The position numbers were made by a program, and so were the translations under genes. From positions 248,001 through 312,000 of the forward strand of contig NZ_JAJHIZ010000003.1 of the NCBI RefSeq assembly GCF_021538615.1: 64,000 bases of DNA, in the 5' to 3' direction. The stretch's first letter is position 1, and each line of letters starts with the position of its first letter. This document shows, piece by piece, positions 34,214 through 43,359 of the stretch. This stretch comes from Niabella agricola. GTDB taxonomy: Bacteria; Bacteroidota; Bacteroidia; Chitinophagales; Chitinophagaceae. Below the pieces are notes generated by a model. It worked only from the letters and a program-made list of their open reading frames with translations. It did no database searches and had not been told where the DNA came from.

Positions 34214-37200
34214 CTAAAAATACCCCGCCGCTTTCAACTGTTTTAAAATCTCCACCGCCAGTGTCTTCGCGTACTCCGAATTCCCGATCTCTTCAATACG
34301 GATCGTAAACGCAATCGGGGCCTTTAATTTAGGCGAAGCTACAAAAAATGTATACCAGGAATCGGTAACCCGCTTCAGTTCTGTCTTTTCGCCTTTTTTT
34401 ACCAGCTTGTCCCGCTCCGGGCTGCCGGTTTTTCCATGCACTTCCAGTCCTGAAGCCGCCGATACCTTGGCGGATTGTTCCCGCATAAAATCGCTGATCA
34501 GCGCAGCAATCCGGGGCTGGGCCGTCACAGCGGTTTCCTTTTGCGGAACCAGCTTATTGTTCCAGCTTTTAAAGAGGAAACGGGAAGGTTGTAAGATGCC
34601 GCTGTCTGCCAGTGCGCCCGACATTTTAGCCAGATGCAGTGGTGTTGCGGAGAGCTCACCCTGCCCCCAGGCAATATCTGAATAAGGCGACTGCAGCCTC
34701 CGCCTCGTGTTCATCAGCCGCTGACTGTTAAAGATATTTTTACCCCGGACCACAAAAGCCCCCCATTCCTTAAAATAGGTTTCACTATCGTAATCCTCCG
34801 GCCGCTGAAAATGAAACCCTCCGCGGTTCAGGATATTCATCCCCAGCGCATCGTATATATTAAACAAAGACGACTGCAAATTTTTATCGTTCGCCAGTTT
34901 GATGAAATATACATTACTGGAATGTACAATGGCCGTACGCATATCTACATTCATATTTACCGGCTCGCCCTGATGGATCACTTCCGCAGGATAAATAAAA
35001 TAACTGAACTGCGCGGCAGAAGGGCCATATTGGTTCATAGCAGCCGCTGCATCTATGATCTTAACGGTAGATCCCGGCCTGGAGTTAAAGGTAATGCCCA
35101 GATCCTGCGGCACCACTACCCGGTCCTGGAAAATCTGCTTAAAAATGGTGCGGTAATCAGAAGGATCAATATTGCTGATCAGTTTCAGATCCTTATAGGA
35201 AGGCGCCGGGTTTGAAGCAGAAGCCAGCACATCACCTGTACTGGCATTAACAGCAACCACCGAAGTCCGGAACGGGGCAGATGCAGCCGTATTCTGGATA
35301 ACCGCGCTGATCTTCTGGTTCAATGCCGCATCCAGCGAGAGCTGGATATCCTTGTCTTTATTATTTTGCAGCTCCACCCATTGGCCGTCCCTGCCCTCTT
35401 TCAGAATGGGGGCCAGGGCGCTGTAATCGTATTTTACCAGCTCGGACTCTTTGCGCGTTGCCGGTAAAAAACGGTCTTCCCGGTAACGATCCGATGTTTT
35501 TTGCGAAGTAGTATAGGTAACGTCAAATCCTTTCAGCAGGGTATAATGCCGGTATTCCGCAGCATACCCCGCTTCCTCTTCATTGGCGATTTCTTTGTTA
35601 TAATCTCCCAGCCAAAATAAAAGATCCGCGCCAAAAGGATAGTAACGGTTCTGATCCCGTTTTAATTGCTCCGCATAAAGTACCGGGTTCGCTCCTAAAG
35701 GAATCAGTTTATTCTTAACCTTATCAAAATTAGCCTTACTGGATGTGGCCAGCAGCACACCGTTACGGTCGTAAATATTACCGGAACGGATCTCCCGCAA
35801 AAAGATGCCGATGCGGGGATTATAGCTGTATTGCCAGGCGCCTTTGCGGTTTAATACCAGCGCCGGTTTGGTAATGTAGGTATTGGACTTATACTGGTAC
35901 CAGAACAAGGTGCCAATGAAAAAGATCAATACCGCAAAAAAAGTAAGAATCGCATAAGCATTTACATTGTCATAGTTCTTTTTCACATATTCCATTTCGA
36001 GGGCATCCCCTTTTTCGTTGGAAAGCAATAATACCATAATGAATGCTGCCAGCGTAATAATAATACCCGCATTACCCTTGCTAAGAAAGGGCACAGAAAT
36101 ACCCGTGAGCGGTATTAGCCCCAGGGTGCCTGCCGTAATCAGAAAAAACTGGATCATAGTGGCAATGGCAATACCCGCTACCAGGTAAAAAAGAAAGGGT
36201 TTACCAGTGCGCCGGGCGGCCAATAAAGACCGGTAAGTGAGCAACCCGAATGCCAGGAAGACAGCAATCAGCGCAACAAGCCCCAGCTCCTCACCCATGC
36301 TTTCCAGAATCATATCGGTATGATATGCAGGCATTACACTGGAAAAACCCTTACCCAGGCCCTGCCCAAGGAAGCCGCCTGCATTCAGGGACCAGATTCC
36401 CTGCGCTACCTGGTCGCCCCCTATGAGCTTATTCTCCCAGATATCCTTGAACATCCCGTTCCGGTCGGCCAGGCGCTGCGTAAATTCAAAGGGCAATGCC
36501 GCCAGCAGGATGAAAGATGAAATGATCAGCACAATAAAGAAAACAGATTCATACCGCTTTTTAAAGAAGGCATAGCCCAGGGTGCCTGCGCAGGCGAGGG
36601 CAGCCAGCAAGGGGAGATAATTATGTTGCGCATTATTGATGAAACGGGAGGTAATCATCAGTGCAATCACATAAATCACGGCAGCCAGTACCATCTGGAA
36701 AAATTCTTCTTTGGCAAATGCATAAAAGAATAGGAAGGTCAGACAAAGCACGATGGCCGGGCCCAGGTCGCCCAACAAGGCATATATACCCAGGAGGAAT
36801 ACAAATAACAGCAACATTTTTATATTATTCCGTGTAAGCCAGCGGTTATCCGGAATGTTCCGGAAGTATTCGGCATTGACAGCGAAATATGCGGCGAAGA
36901 ATACCACCATGCAGATCTTTGATAGTTCACTTACCTGGAATCCGAACAGGTTTACTTTTACGCCGCTCCCCTCCGGCCCCGTACCGATGAACGCAAGCAG
37001 CAGCATCAGGAATATGGACAACAGCATCCAGGAATAACCGCGCGGAGCCTTCAGCCCGCCGGATATGGGCAGCAGGTTATACAACGGATCAAACCATTTT
37101 GAATGGTAAAATCGCATCACCGCATGTTCTTTAAGAAAGAACAACACCACAGAAAAGAACAACAGTACCCCCACCACGCATTGTGCCATACCGCTTCCGT

Positions 37201-38257
37201 GAATGATATCGCGCAGCGGGTCCTGCATGCTGTAGAGCACAATGATTCCTGTACCGGAAAGAAAAAACAACAGCGGCAGGATGAACTGATCGCTCCGATA
37301 GTTCTTTAGCCAAAGCACAAAATGCAGTATCCAAAAAGCCAGTACAAACAACACCAGGTGTGTAAAATATTCTTTCTTAAAATCGGCAGGCGTGCGTACC
37401 GTAAAGATCTTATCACTCTTAATCTGGCGGAACTCGGTACGGTCCAGGATGCGGATCCGGTGTGTTTTTCCGGTAAAATGAAAGGACTGGTCTCCCTGGA
37501 TGGCCGCAATGCCTTTTGCCGGACCAAAATCAAACCCTGGCTTTATGGCCACTACCCGGTAATTGCTGTTTTCTTTAAGATTGTAAAATTCATAGGATCC
37601 GTTTTCATTAGTGCGCGCAAAGAATTCGACCGGGTCATTTCCGGCCTGCGTGCTCAGGGTATCATAATAATTCGAGGGAAAAATCTCGGTCATTTTTACC
37701 AGCACGCCGGCTCCTACCTGTCCTCCGCTGCTGTCGGAGGCCGCCAGCCGGATCTTACCATGGATGGACAATTTCGTCTTGGTGTTCTGCACCGCAACCT
37801 CATCGGGATACTTTGCAGGATTTTTTAATTCTGTTGCATATAATGCACTGTCCATATCCAGCTGGGTGATCGCATTTAAAAAACGGAGCTTCCCCGACTC
37901 ACTGGAAGTGTTTAAGAACTCCGCAGCCGGTATCATCAGGCTGTTTTTATTCAGTGCGCCCAGGTTGGGCAATTGCCCCTGCTTTTCTACCAGGTTCTTT
38001 ATTTTTCCGGCAACAAAGCGAATGTATTCCTCATCCGTAAAATAGCCGCCTTTTGCAAAGATCTGCTGCAGCGTGGAAGCCTGCACCGGTGCAACAAGAT
38101 TGACCATTTTACCACTTTCGTACCCATATTCCGAATTGATAAAATCATCTTTCTTATGCTGGTAGTACTGGAAGGCCATAATGCCCATCAACAAGGTAAC
38201 CGCAGCCAGCAGTACACGTTCTATTCTTCTTGGGTATAATGTAACTTTCTTCTTCAT
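34214..38257 (-). CDS. SEDS (RodA/FtsW) - class B penicillin-binding protein fusion
   Basis: A 1347-residue bifunctional peptidoglycan synthase. Residues 15-31 form one membrane anchor, followed by an exported region to about 295 with a carboxypeptidase-regulatory-like beta domain (155-270). Residues 297-745 carry the multi-pass SEDS polymerase, with GDLGPA (496-501), H646-T-D648 followed by GEELG (655-659), and PFLSKGNAG (723-731) in place of the common PFLSYGGSS. A further anchor (769-787) leads into the PBP part: the pedestal motif GNIYDRNGVLLA near 826-837, then the transpeptidase with S1063-x-x-K1066, S1113-S-N1115 and K1276-T-G1278, all intact. SEDS proteins polymerise glycan strands and class B PBPs cross-link them; normally they are separate proteins. 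It starts 3 bases after the PP2C stop. Confidence 0.93.
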   Translation of the reverse strand: MKKKVTLYPRRIERVLLAAVTLLMGIMAFQYYQHKKDDFINSEYGYESGKMVNLVAPVQASTLQQIFAKGGYFTDEEYIRFVAGKIKNLVEKQGQLPNLGALNKNSLMIPAAEFLNTSSESGKLRFLNAITQLDMDSALYATELKNPAKYPDEVAVQNTKTKLSIHGKIRLAASDSSGGQVGAGVLVKMTEIFPSNYYDTLSTQAGNDPVEFFARTNENGSYEFYNLKENSNYRVVAIKPGFDFGPAKGIAAIQGDQSFHFTGKTHRIRILDRTEFRQIKSDKIFTVRTPADFKKEYFTHLVLFVLAFWILHFVLWLKNYRSDQFILPLLFFLSGTGIIVLYSMQDPLRDIIHGSGMAQCVVGVLLFFSVVLFFLKEHAVMRFYHSKWFDPLYNLLPISGGLKAPRGYSWMLLSIFLMLLLAFIGTGPEGSGVKVNLFGFQVSELSKICMVVFFAAYFAVNAEYFRNIPDNRWLTRNNIKMLLLFVFLLGIYALLGDLGPAIVLCLTFLFFYAFAKEEFFQMVLAAVIYVIALMITSRFINNAQHNYLPLLAALACAGTLGYAFFKKRYESVFFIVLIISSFILLAALPFEFTQRLADRNGMFKDIWENKLIGGDQVAQGIWSLNAGGFLGQGLGKGFSSVMPAYHTDMILESMGEELGLVALIAVFLAFGLLTYRSLLAARRTGKPFLFYLVAGIAIATMIQFFLITAGTLGLIPLTGISVPFLSKGNAGIIITLAAFIMVLLLSNEKGDALEMEYVKKNYDNVNAYAILTFFAVLIFFIGTLFWYQYKSNTYITKPALVLNRKGAWQYSYNPRIGIFLREIRSGNIYDRNGVLLATSSKANFDKVKNKLIPLGANPVLYAEQLKRDQNRYYPFGADLLFWLGDYNKEIANEEEAGYAAEYRHYTLLKGFDVTYTTSQKTSDRYREDRFLPATRKESELVKYDYSALAPILKEGRDGQWVELQNNKDKDIQLSLDAALNQKISAVIQNTAASAPFRTSVVAVNASTGDVLASASNPAPSYKDLKLISNIDPSDYRTIFKQIFQDRVVVPQDLGITFNSRPGSTVKIIDAAAAMNQYGPSAAQFSYFIYPAEVIHQGEPVNMNVDMRTAIVHSSNVYFIKLANDKNLQSSLFNIYDALGMNILNRGGFHFQRPEDYDSETYFKEWGAFVVRGKNIFNSQRLMNTRRRLQSPYSDIAWGQGELSATPLHLAKMSGALADSGILQPSRFLFKSWNNKLVPQKETAVTAQPRIAALISDFMREQSAKVSAASGLEVHGKTGSPERDKLVKKGEKTELKRVTDSWYTFFVASPKLKAPIAFTIRIEEIGNSEYAKTLAVEILKQLKAAGYF

Positions 38258-38260
38258 TTC

Positions 38261-39382
38261 TTAATAACCTTGCAGTGCATTGCGGCGAACACTATCCCGG
38301 TAGATGGTATCCGTTGCATTGATCAATGTGTCCAGTTGCTGTAACCGGGCGCTGTCTGTTACCGGCAGACTATCTACCGGAATTGCTGTTGTATCCGGCA
38401 GAGCCGCTGGAGGTTCATTTGTTTTGAAAAAAAATTTAGTTCCCGTCCAGTTTGCCAAAAAGCCAACGATAAACGCGATGATCACGGGAAGAATGCTTAT
38501 TTTTTTTTTGGAGGAGGTTGTAGGCATAACAGACATTGCTTCATTGGGTTCGTCATCGGTTGTTGCAATCGGGATCTCAATAGCCTCTTTCGTTCTTTTG
38601 CGGCCCGGCTTTTTAGCGGCCGCATACGTAGCCAGCACCACTGTAATATTGTCTTTTCCACCCAGTGCATTGGCCTTATCGATCAGCTGTTGCGTTTTAA
38701 GCCGGAGCGAGCCGGAGGAGGCCAGTATTTCTGCCATCTGGGCCTGTGTCACCAGGTCTGTGAGCCCGTCGGAACAAAACAGCGCGATGTCTCCCGGCAA
38801 AAAACTGTGTTCCGTAATATCGAAATAATGATTGGAATCCTCCGCATCCAGGAACTGCTCCCCCGCCATTTTGCTGATCTCGTTGCGGCGCGGATGTTGC
38901 ATTGCTTCGGCTTCTGTAAGATATCCGCTATCTTCCTTCATACCTACGGAAGAATGATCACGGGTAATTTTTAGCATATTTCCATTGCGGTAAACATAAC
39001 CGCGGCTATCGCCCACATGCGCCACATACATCATTTCTTTATCTGCATCCAGCACCGCCACCGAAAATACACAGCTCATGCGACTCAGCGCTGTATTTGC
39101 TCTCCGCTCCTCGAATATTTTATTATTGGCAGCGATCGCTGCTTCTTTCAGTAGCTGCAGCGGCGCTCCAAAACTGAAATGCTGCAGATATCCCTCTATC
39201 GTTTCCCTGGCTATAAGGGCGGCTTCCGCGCCTCCCTCGTAACCGCCAACACCATCAATGGCACCGGCCAGCGCACGCGAGGGTGTTTCCCAAAGACCGG
39301 GAACAGCAATGAAATTATCTTCATTTTCCTCCCGTCTGCGGCCCAGATCTGTTTGTCCGTATAAATCGACCGTTCTGCTCAT
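38261..39382 (-). CDS. Transmembrane PP2C-family Ser/Thr phosphatase
   Basis: A 373-residue phosphatase. The PPM/PP2C domain fills residues 1-245 with the metal-binding acids in place: REENEDNF, GAIDGVGGYEGG, HVGDSRGYVYRNG, FCSDGLTDLV and GGKDNITVVLA. One membrane segment follows at about 297-315 (ISILPVIIAFIVGFLANWTG) and a short exported tail. This matches PstP of Actinobacteria, which reverses phosphorylation by PknA and PknB. The ATG overlaps the stop of a 21-residue membrane peptide (TAATG), and the SEDS-PBP gene follows after 3 bases, so the three are tightly coupled. Confidence 0.92.
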   Translation of the reverse strand: MSRTVDLYGQTDLGRRREENEDNFIAVPGLWETPSRALAGAIDGVGGYEGGAEAALIARETIEGYLQHFSFGAPLQLLKEAAIAANNKIFEERRANTALSRMSCVFSVAVLDADKEMMYVAHVGDSRGYVYRNGNMLKITRDHSSVGMKEDSGYLTEAEAMQHPRRNEISKMAGEQFLDAEDSNHYFDITEHSFLPGDIALFCSDGLTDLVTQAQMAEILASSGSLRLKTQQLIDKANALGGKDNITVVLATYAAAKKPGRKRTKEAIEIPIATTDDEPNEAMSVMPTTSSKKKISILPVIIAFIVGFLANWTGTKFFFKTNEPPAALPDTTAIPVDSLPVTDSARLQQLDTLINATDTIYRDSVRRNALQGY

Positions 39383-39447
39383 TATTTCACTTTAGATTGT
39401 AACAGAAACACCAGGATGATAAATATCAGCATTATGGTACCCAGCAT
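39382..39447 (-). CDS. 21-residue membrane peptide coupled to the PP2C gene
   Basis: A small frame starting MLGTIMLIFIILVFLLQ and ending in a basic tail (QSKVK). It is almost wholly one hydrophobic helix followed by positive charges, enough for a single membrane span. Its TAA stop shares a base with the ATG of the phosphatase gene (TAATG), the classic sign of coupled translation. It could act as a small partner of the phosphatase or SEDS protein, or simply as a coupling leader. No family known to me. Confidence 0.55.
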   Translation of the reverse strand: MLGTIMLIFIILVFLLQSKVK

Positions 39448-39496
39448 AGTTTCCCAGAATTAAGAATTAAAATAACAAATCTGTGAGCAGAACCGG

Positions 39497-40447
39497 TTAT
39501 ACTGCCGCCTTAAAGTCCAGCTGAAAGATGCCGCAAACGATCATAGATTCACTTTTAAGCGGGTGCCATACCGGGTGCTCGCCCACACGGCTCAGTTCCA
39601 GCTTTTGTTCATTCACAAAGGCGTCTGCAAACAGTGCAATATAAAATGCCCGGGCAGCGTCATCGTACCGGATCATCATATGCTCTTTTTGCAAGCTCCC
39701 GCTCGGCTCATTGATGCACAGTACAGTAGCCGTACTGGTCATGCCGTCGATCGCCTTTGTAATTCTCAATTGCTTTTCACGCATCGGAAAACTATAACGC
39801 TGTTTGTTTAATACAAACTGAACCGTAGCCAGTTTGTCCGGAGCCACGCTGTTACGCGAGCCTCCGGGCGGCGCCTGCACCGAGGTAAAATCGCCCAGGA
39901 ACTCCTTACGAAACTTCACACGAAAATGACCTTTGGATAAAATATCGATATTCGAAAAAGTAGTGGGGTTCAGATCATATTTAGAGTACTTGGAGTGCTT
40001 ACTGCTTACGGATACTTTGATATGTTCAGATGAAAGCTCTGACCATGATTTTTCCGAAGTGGGCGTACTCACCACCTGGATGGTTCCCGGCTCGATCTCG
40101 CGGTTGTCGACCCCGCGTTCTGCCGGGCAATACTGGAAATCCCAAAAACTTCCAATGGGCTCATAGCGCGGATACTGGTCCTTGCGCTGATTGATATAGT
40201 CGTAAAACTCATCCAGAATTCCCTCCGTAATACCGGCCAGCCGTAACTCTGCATGCTTGTAATCCTCCGGCCGCATCAGGATGAGGTAACTGCAATCATA
40301 CATCATCCGTTTATTAAAGGATTCCCGCTCCACTGTTTCTTTAAAGGAAGTCAATACCTGATCCACCAGCGCCTGATTGGTCAGCCGTACCACCTCTTCC
40401 TCCTCCTCATCATCCGGCAGCAGCCATCTTTTTAATTTATCAAACAT
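39497..40447 (-). CDS. Unknown protein with degenerate FHA-like C-terminus
   Basis: A 316-residue soluble protein starting MFDKLKRWLLPDDEEEEEVV; the frame is open 16 codons further up but the ATG at 40447 avoids overlapping a word-repeat spacer. The N-terminal half (about 20-105) recalls the helical start of FhaA-type proteins by layout. The last 100 residues read as an FHA fold (KQLRITKAI, PSGSLQKEHMMIRYDD, FVNEQKLELSRV, MIVCGIFQLDF) but the Arg of the usual GR motif is not evident, so phosphothreonine binding is doubtful. It lies between the membrane kinase and the phosphatase, which suggests an adaptor. Function is inference. Confidence 0.7.
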   Translation of the reverse strand: MFDKLKRWLLPDDEEEEEVVRLTNQALVDQVLTSFKETVERESFNKRMMYDCSYLILMRPEDYKHAELRLAGITEGILDEFYDYINQRKDQYPRYEPIGSFWDFQYCPAERGVDNREIEPGTIQVVSTPTSEKSWSELSSEHIKVSVSSKHSKYSKYDLNPTTFSNIDILSKGHFRVKFRKEFLGDFTSVQAPPGGSRNSVAPDKLATVQFVLNKQRYSFPMREKQLRITKAIDGMTSTATVLCINEPSGSLQKEHMMIRYDDAARAFYIALFADAFVNEQKLELSRVGEHPVWHPLKSESMIVCGIFQLDFKAAV

Positions 40448-40491
40448 AGTTTCAATTTTCAATTTGAGATTTGCAATTTGAATCTTGCTCC

Positions 40492-42006
40492 TCAAAGCTT
40501 CTCAATCCTTCGCTCCACAATCCGAACGATCTTCATTTCCTTATCAAATACCACCGATACATCAATATTATAGGGAATCCAGTCATCCTCTTCATTTTGT
40601 TTAATCTTATACAGCATGCTGAAATCCACATAGGTATTTCCATTAGGATTGTAGGTAAATACATACGATGAATTGGTGATATCGGCCTCTGTGAACCGCC
40701 ATTTGCCATGATAGGCCACGCATTCTTTTTGAATACGGGTCAGTAATTCATTGGAGCGGTTATAATATTGCTGTACCGTGTCTCTAAAAAACCGGGACAA
40801 ACTGCCACAGTCCTGCCGCATGCGATAATAATCATTAATCCTGTTTTTAATTGCAGCTTCTTTCTGTCCCAGGTCTTCACTGGTAAGCACCTGCGTTGAA
40901 GTCATGGTATCATTCTGTGCAGTTGCGGTATCCTCCGGCTGAATCAGCAGCGGCTCCGGCTGCGCTTGTTTTTTCTGACGCGGCCTGGACGCAGGCATTT
41001 CTGTTTCAGGCTTTTTGGCATCGGGGGTTACTCCAAACATTGAAAGAATGTCATCCTTGTTCAGTGCAAAAACAATCAGTCCGCTCACAATCAGGAACAC
41101 CAGGAAGATATATGCAAAACGGTTGGAACCGGTCTTTTTCGCCGGATGAGTAGACAGGGGTGGGTAAATTTGTTCGATGGGTTGCGGAGGTACCGGGGTG
41201 AATATTATCGTTTCGTCGTTCTTTGTAGCGGCATCTAATTTCCGAAGCTCTTTCCGATCCTCCGGATTTTTACCGAGGTACAGCGGTAGTAGTCCCCGCC
41301 AGGGTTCCGGAAGTACCGACGTATCGATGTTTTTACGCACAATATTTTCCTGGATCTCAAAATCGGATATTTTGGACGCATCGTAAGGCGCCGTTCCGCT
41401 AACAAGATGGTAGAACGTTACCGCGAGCGAATAAATATCCGTTTTATACGACAATGTTTTTACATCGTAAACCTGCTCCGGGCTCATATACATCAGCGTT
41501 CCCATCCGGGAGCCGGTTTGTGTTACCGTTACATTATCCCGGAGCTTGGCAATTCCAAAATCCAGGATCTTGATCTGTCCGTCTTCGGTCAGAAAAAGAT
41601 TTGAGGGCTTTATATCACGGTGTATAATGTTTTTACGATGGGTATACTGAAGCGCATCCACCAGATCATTCCACCAGGTGATCAGCTGCAGATTGGAAAA
41701 CCGGGAGCCCTCTTTCATCCGCTGCGCAAGATCTTTGCCTTCCAGGTATTCCATGATCATACAGGGGCAGCCGGCTACAGTAGAATAATCATAAATATTC
41801 CGGATATGCGGATGATTCAGATGCACCATCAGCCGGGCCTCGTTTTCAAAACGGCCCACCACTTCAGGCATCCCGCAAAAACGCTTTTGAAGTACCTTTA
41901 CAGCAGCCGGCTTTTGCAGGTAGTTTTCTGCATACCATACCTCGGCCATTCCCCCCTCGCCCAATTTATACTTCAGCTTATAACCGTTGATGGTTGTATT
42001 CTCCAT
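40492..42006 (-). CDS. Transmembrane serine/threonine protein kinase, PknB-like
   Basis: A 504-residue receptor-type kinase. The kinase domain covers 8-255: Gly-rich GEGGMA (16-21), K37 in AAVKVL, H129-R-D131 with KPSN, D149-F-G151, and SPEQVYD. A Pro-rich linker leads to one membrane segment at about 297-315 (FAYIFLVFLIVSGLIVFAL), and an exported region of about 185 residues. The exported part has no PASTA repeat; it holds a helical stretch (QKEAAIKNRINDYYRM) and a beta-rich end. The frame is open to 42105 but the ATG at 42006 gives the canonical kinase start. It is the first gene of the run and the likely sensor. Confidence 0.92.
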   Translation of the reverse strand: MENTTINGYKLKYKLGEGGMAEVWYAENYLQKPAAVKVLQKRFCGMPEVVGRFENEARLMVHLNHPHIRNIYDYSTVAGCPCMIMEYLEGKDLAQRMKEGSRFSNLQLITWWNDLVDALQYTHRKNIIHRDIKPSNLFLTEDGQIKILDFGIAKLRDNVTVTQTGSRMGTLMYMSPEQVYDVKTLSYKTDIYSLAVTFYHLVSGTAPYDASKISDFEIQENIVRKNIDTSVLPEPWRGLLPLYLGKNPEDRKELRKLDAATKNDETIIFTPVPPQPIEQIYPPLSTHPAKKTGSNRFAYIFLVFLIVSGLIVFALNKDDILSMFGVTPDAKKPETEMPASRPRQKKQAQPEPLLIQPEDTATAQNDTMTSTQVLTSEDLGQKEAAIKNRINDYYRMRQDCGSLSRFFRDTVQQYYNRSNELLTRIQKECVAYHGKWRFTEADITNSSYVFTYNPNGNTYVDFSMLYKIKQNEEDDWIPYNIDVSVVFDKEMKIVRIVERRIEKL

Positions 42007-42301
42007 TCCTTGTTTTACTTGCTTGATCTGCTTATAATAATCCAGCCTTAACGGCACCCGCCAATGATATTCCAAACTTACTTTAAATATTTGGATTCCG
42101 AACATTCCACGACCCGATGCCTTGTTTTCAAAAAACCGGACAATTCCATTTATAATACCTGTTTCCCACGATGGTAACCTGTAAAATAACAGCCCTTTTG
42201 CGATCTAAACTCTAAAATTGGGATAAAACCGGTGAATGGCGTGTTCAAAACGGTCAGTGGCAGCAACAGCATTTCCCGAAATCTGTTTTAACTTGCTGTT
42301 T

Positions 42302-43153
42302 ATGATCCCCCATGCCATTCTCCAGGAGCTGCAGATGCCCGATGCTACCTGCCACCCCGTTCAGGGGGGCGATATCAGCCGTTCCTGCCGTTTATATACA
42401 GGCCATTCGAATTACTTCCTGAAGATCAATCAACACCATCCCTGTACCGGGTTATTTGAAAAAGAAGCCGCCGGTTTACGCATGCTCGCAGATGCCGGTG
42501 TTTTGCGGGTTCCGGCTCCGCTGCGATACGGGGCAACCGGCACCCACCAATACCTGCTGCTGGAGTGGCTGGATGTCCGCGCCCCGGCGCAAAATTCCTG
42601 GAAATTGCTGGGAAGCGGCCTGGCAAAAATGCACCGCAAACCACAGCACTTTTACGGCCTTAACGGGAACAATTACCTGGCAATATGGCCCCAGGACAAT
42701 ACACCTGCGGAAACCTGGCCCGAATTCTACAGTACCCGGAGGGTGCTTCCACTGGTAAGGGAGCTTGTAGATATGGGTAACCTGGGCAAAAAAGATCTCG
42801 TAAATGCCGACAATTTTTGCAGGCGGCTGCCAGATCTTTTCCCGGAAGAGCATCCGGCACTCCTGCACGGTGATCTGTGGAGCGGGAACCTGTTGTTCCT
42901 GCCCGATGGCAGTCCGGCGATATTTGACCCGGCGGTGTATTACGGCCACCGGGAAATAGATATTGGTATGACCTGCCTGTTTGGCGGATTTGACAGGATC
43001 TTCTATGAAGCGTATCATCAAACCTACCCGCTGCACCCCGGATGGCAGCAGCGCATACCCTATGCACAACTTTATCCGCTGTTGTTACACGCCTGGCTTT
43101 TTAACGGGCACTATACCGGTGAGGTAAAGCGGATCCTTGGGTCGTTCTCATAG
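42302..43153 (+). CDS. Fructosamine kinase family protein
   Basis: A 283-residue protein of the fructosamine/ketosamine-3-kinase family, part of the protein-kinase-like fold. Visible are the early GGDISRSCRLYTGHSNYFLKIN, LLLEWLD, the catalytic LLHGDLWSGNLLF and the metal-binding IFDPAVYYGHREIDIGMT. These kinases phosphorylate sugar amines bound to proteins, which leads to deglycation. The frame is open from 42236, but the ATG at 42302 gives the family start. The 295 bases to the divergent kinase gene contain no further gene. Confidence 0.88.
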   Translation: MIPHAILQELQMPDATCHPVQGGDISRSCRLYTGHSNYFLKINQHHPCTGLFEKEAAGLRMLADAGVLRVPAPLRYGATGTHQYLLLEWLDVRAPAQNSWKLLGSGLAKMHRKPQHFYGLNGNNYLAIWPQDNTPAETWPEFYSTRRVLPLVRELVDMGNLGKKDLVNADNFCRRLPDLFPEEHPALLHGDLWSGNLLFLPDGSPAIFDPAVYYGHREIDIGMTCLFGGFDRIFYEAYHQTYPLHPGWQQRIPYAQLYPLLLHAWLFNGHYTGEVKRILGSFS

Positions 43154-43325
43154 GCAAAACCCTGCTGCTATTTTATTTTGTGTCATCCTTCAGGGTCGCT
43201 TCAGCCTTTATTGCGGGTATCACCGTCCGGAACCTCGCCGTTTAAACATTTTCACACAAACGACCGTTAAGTTTTAATAATCTTTAAATAACCGCAAACA
43301 CTACAGAACAAAAATCAATTTCTCT

Positions 43326-43333
43326 TATATTTG
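43326..43333 (+). promoter_or_regulatory. Probable -7 element of the phosphofructokinase gene
   Basis: TATATTTG matches TAnnTTTG and lies 26 bases before the ATG. No clear -33 element was found at the expected spacing. Confidence 0.4.
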
Positions 43334-43359
43334 CGCACTTAAGTTATAATAAATTTTAT

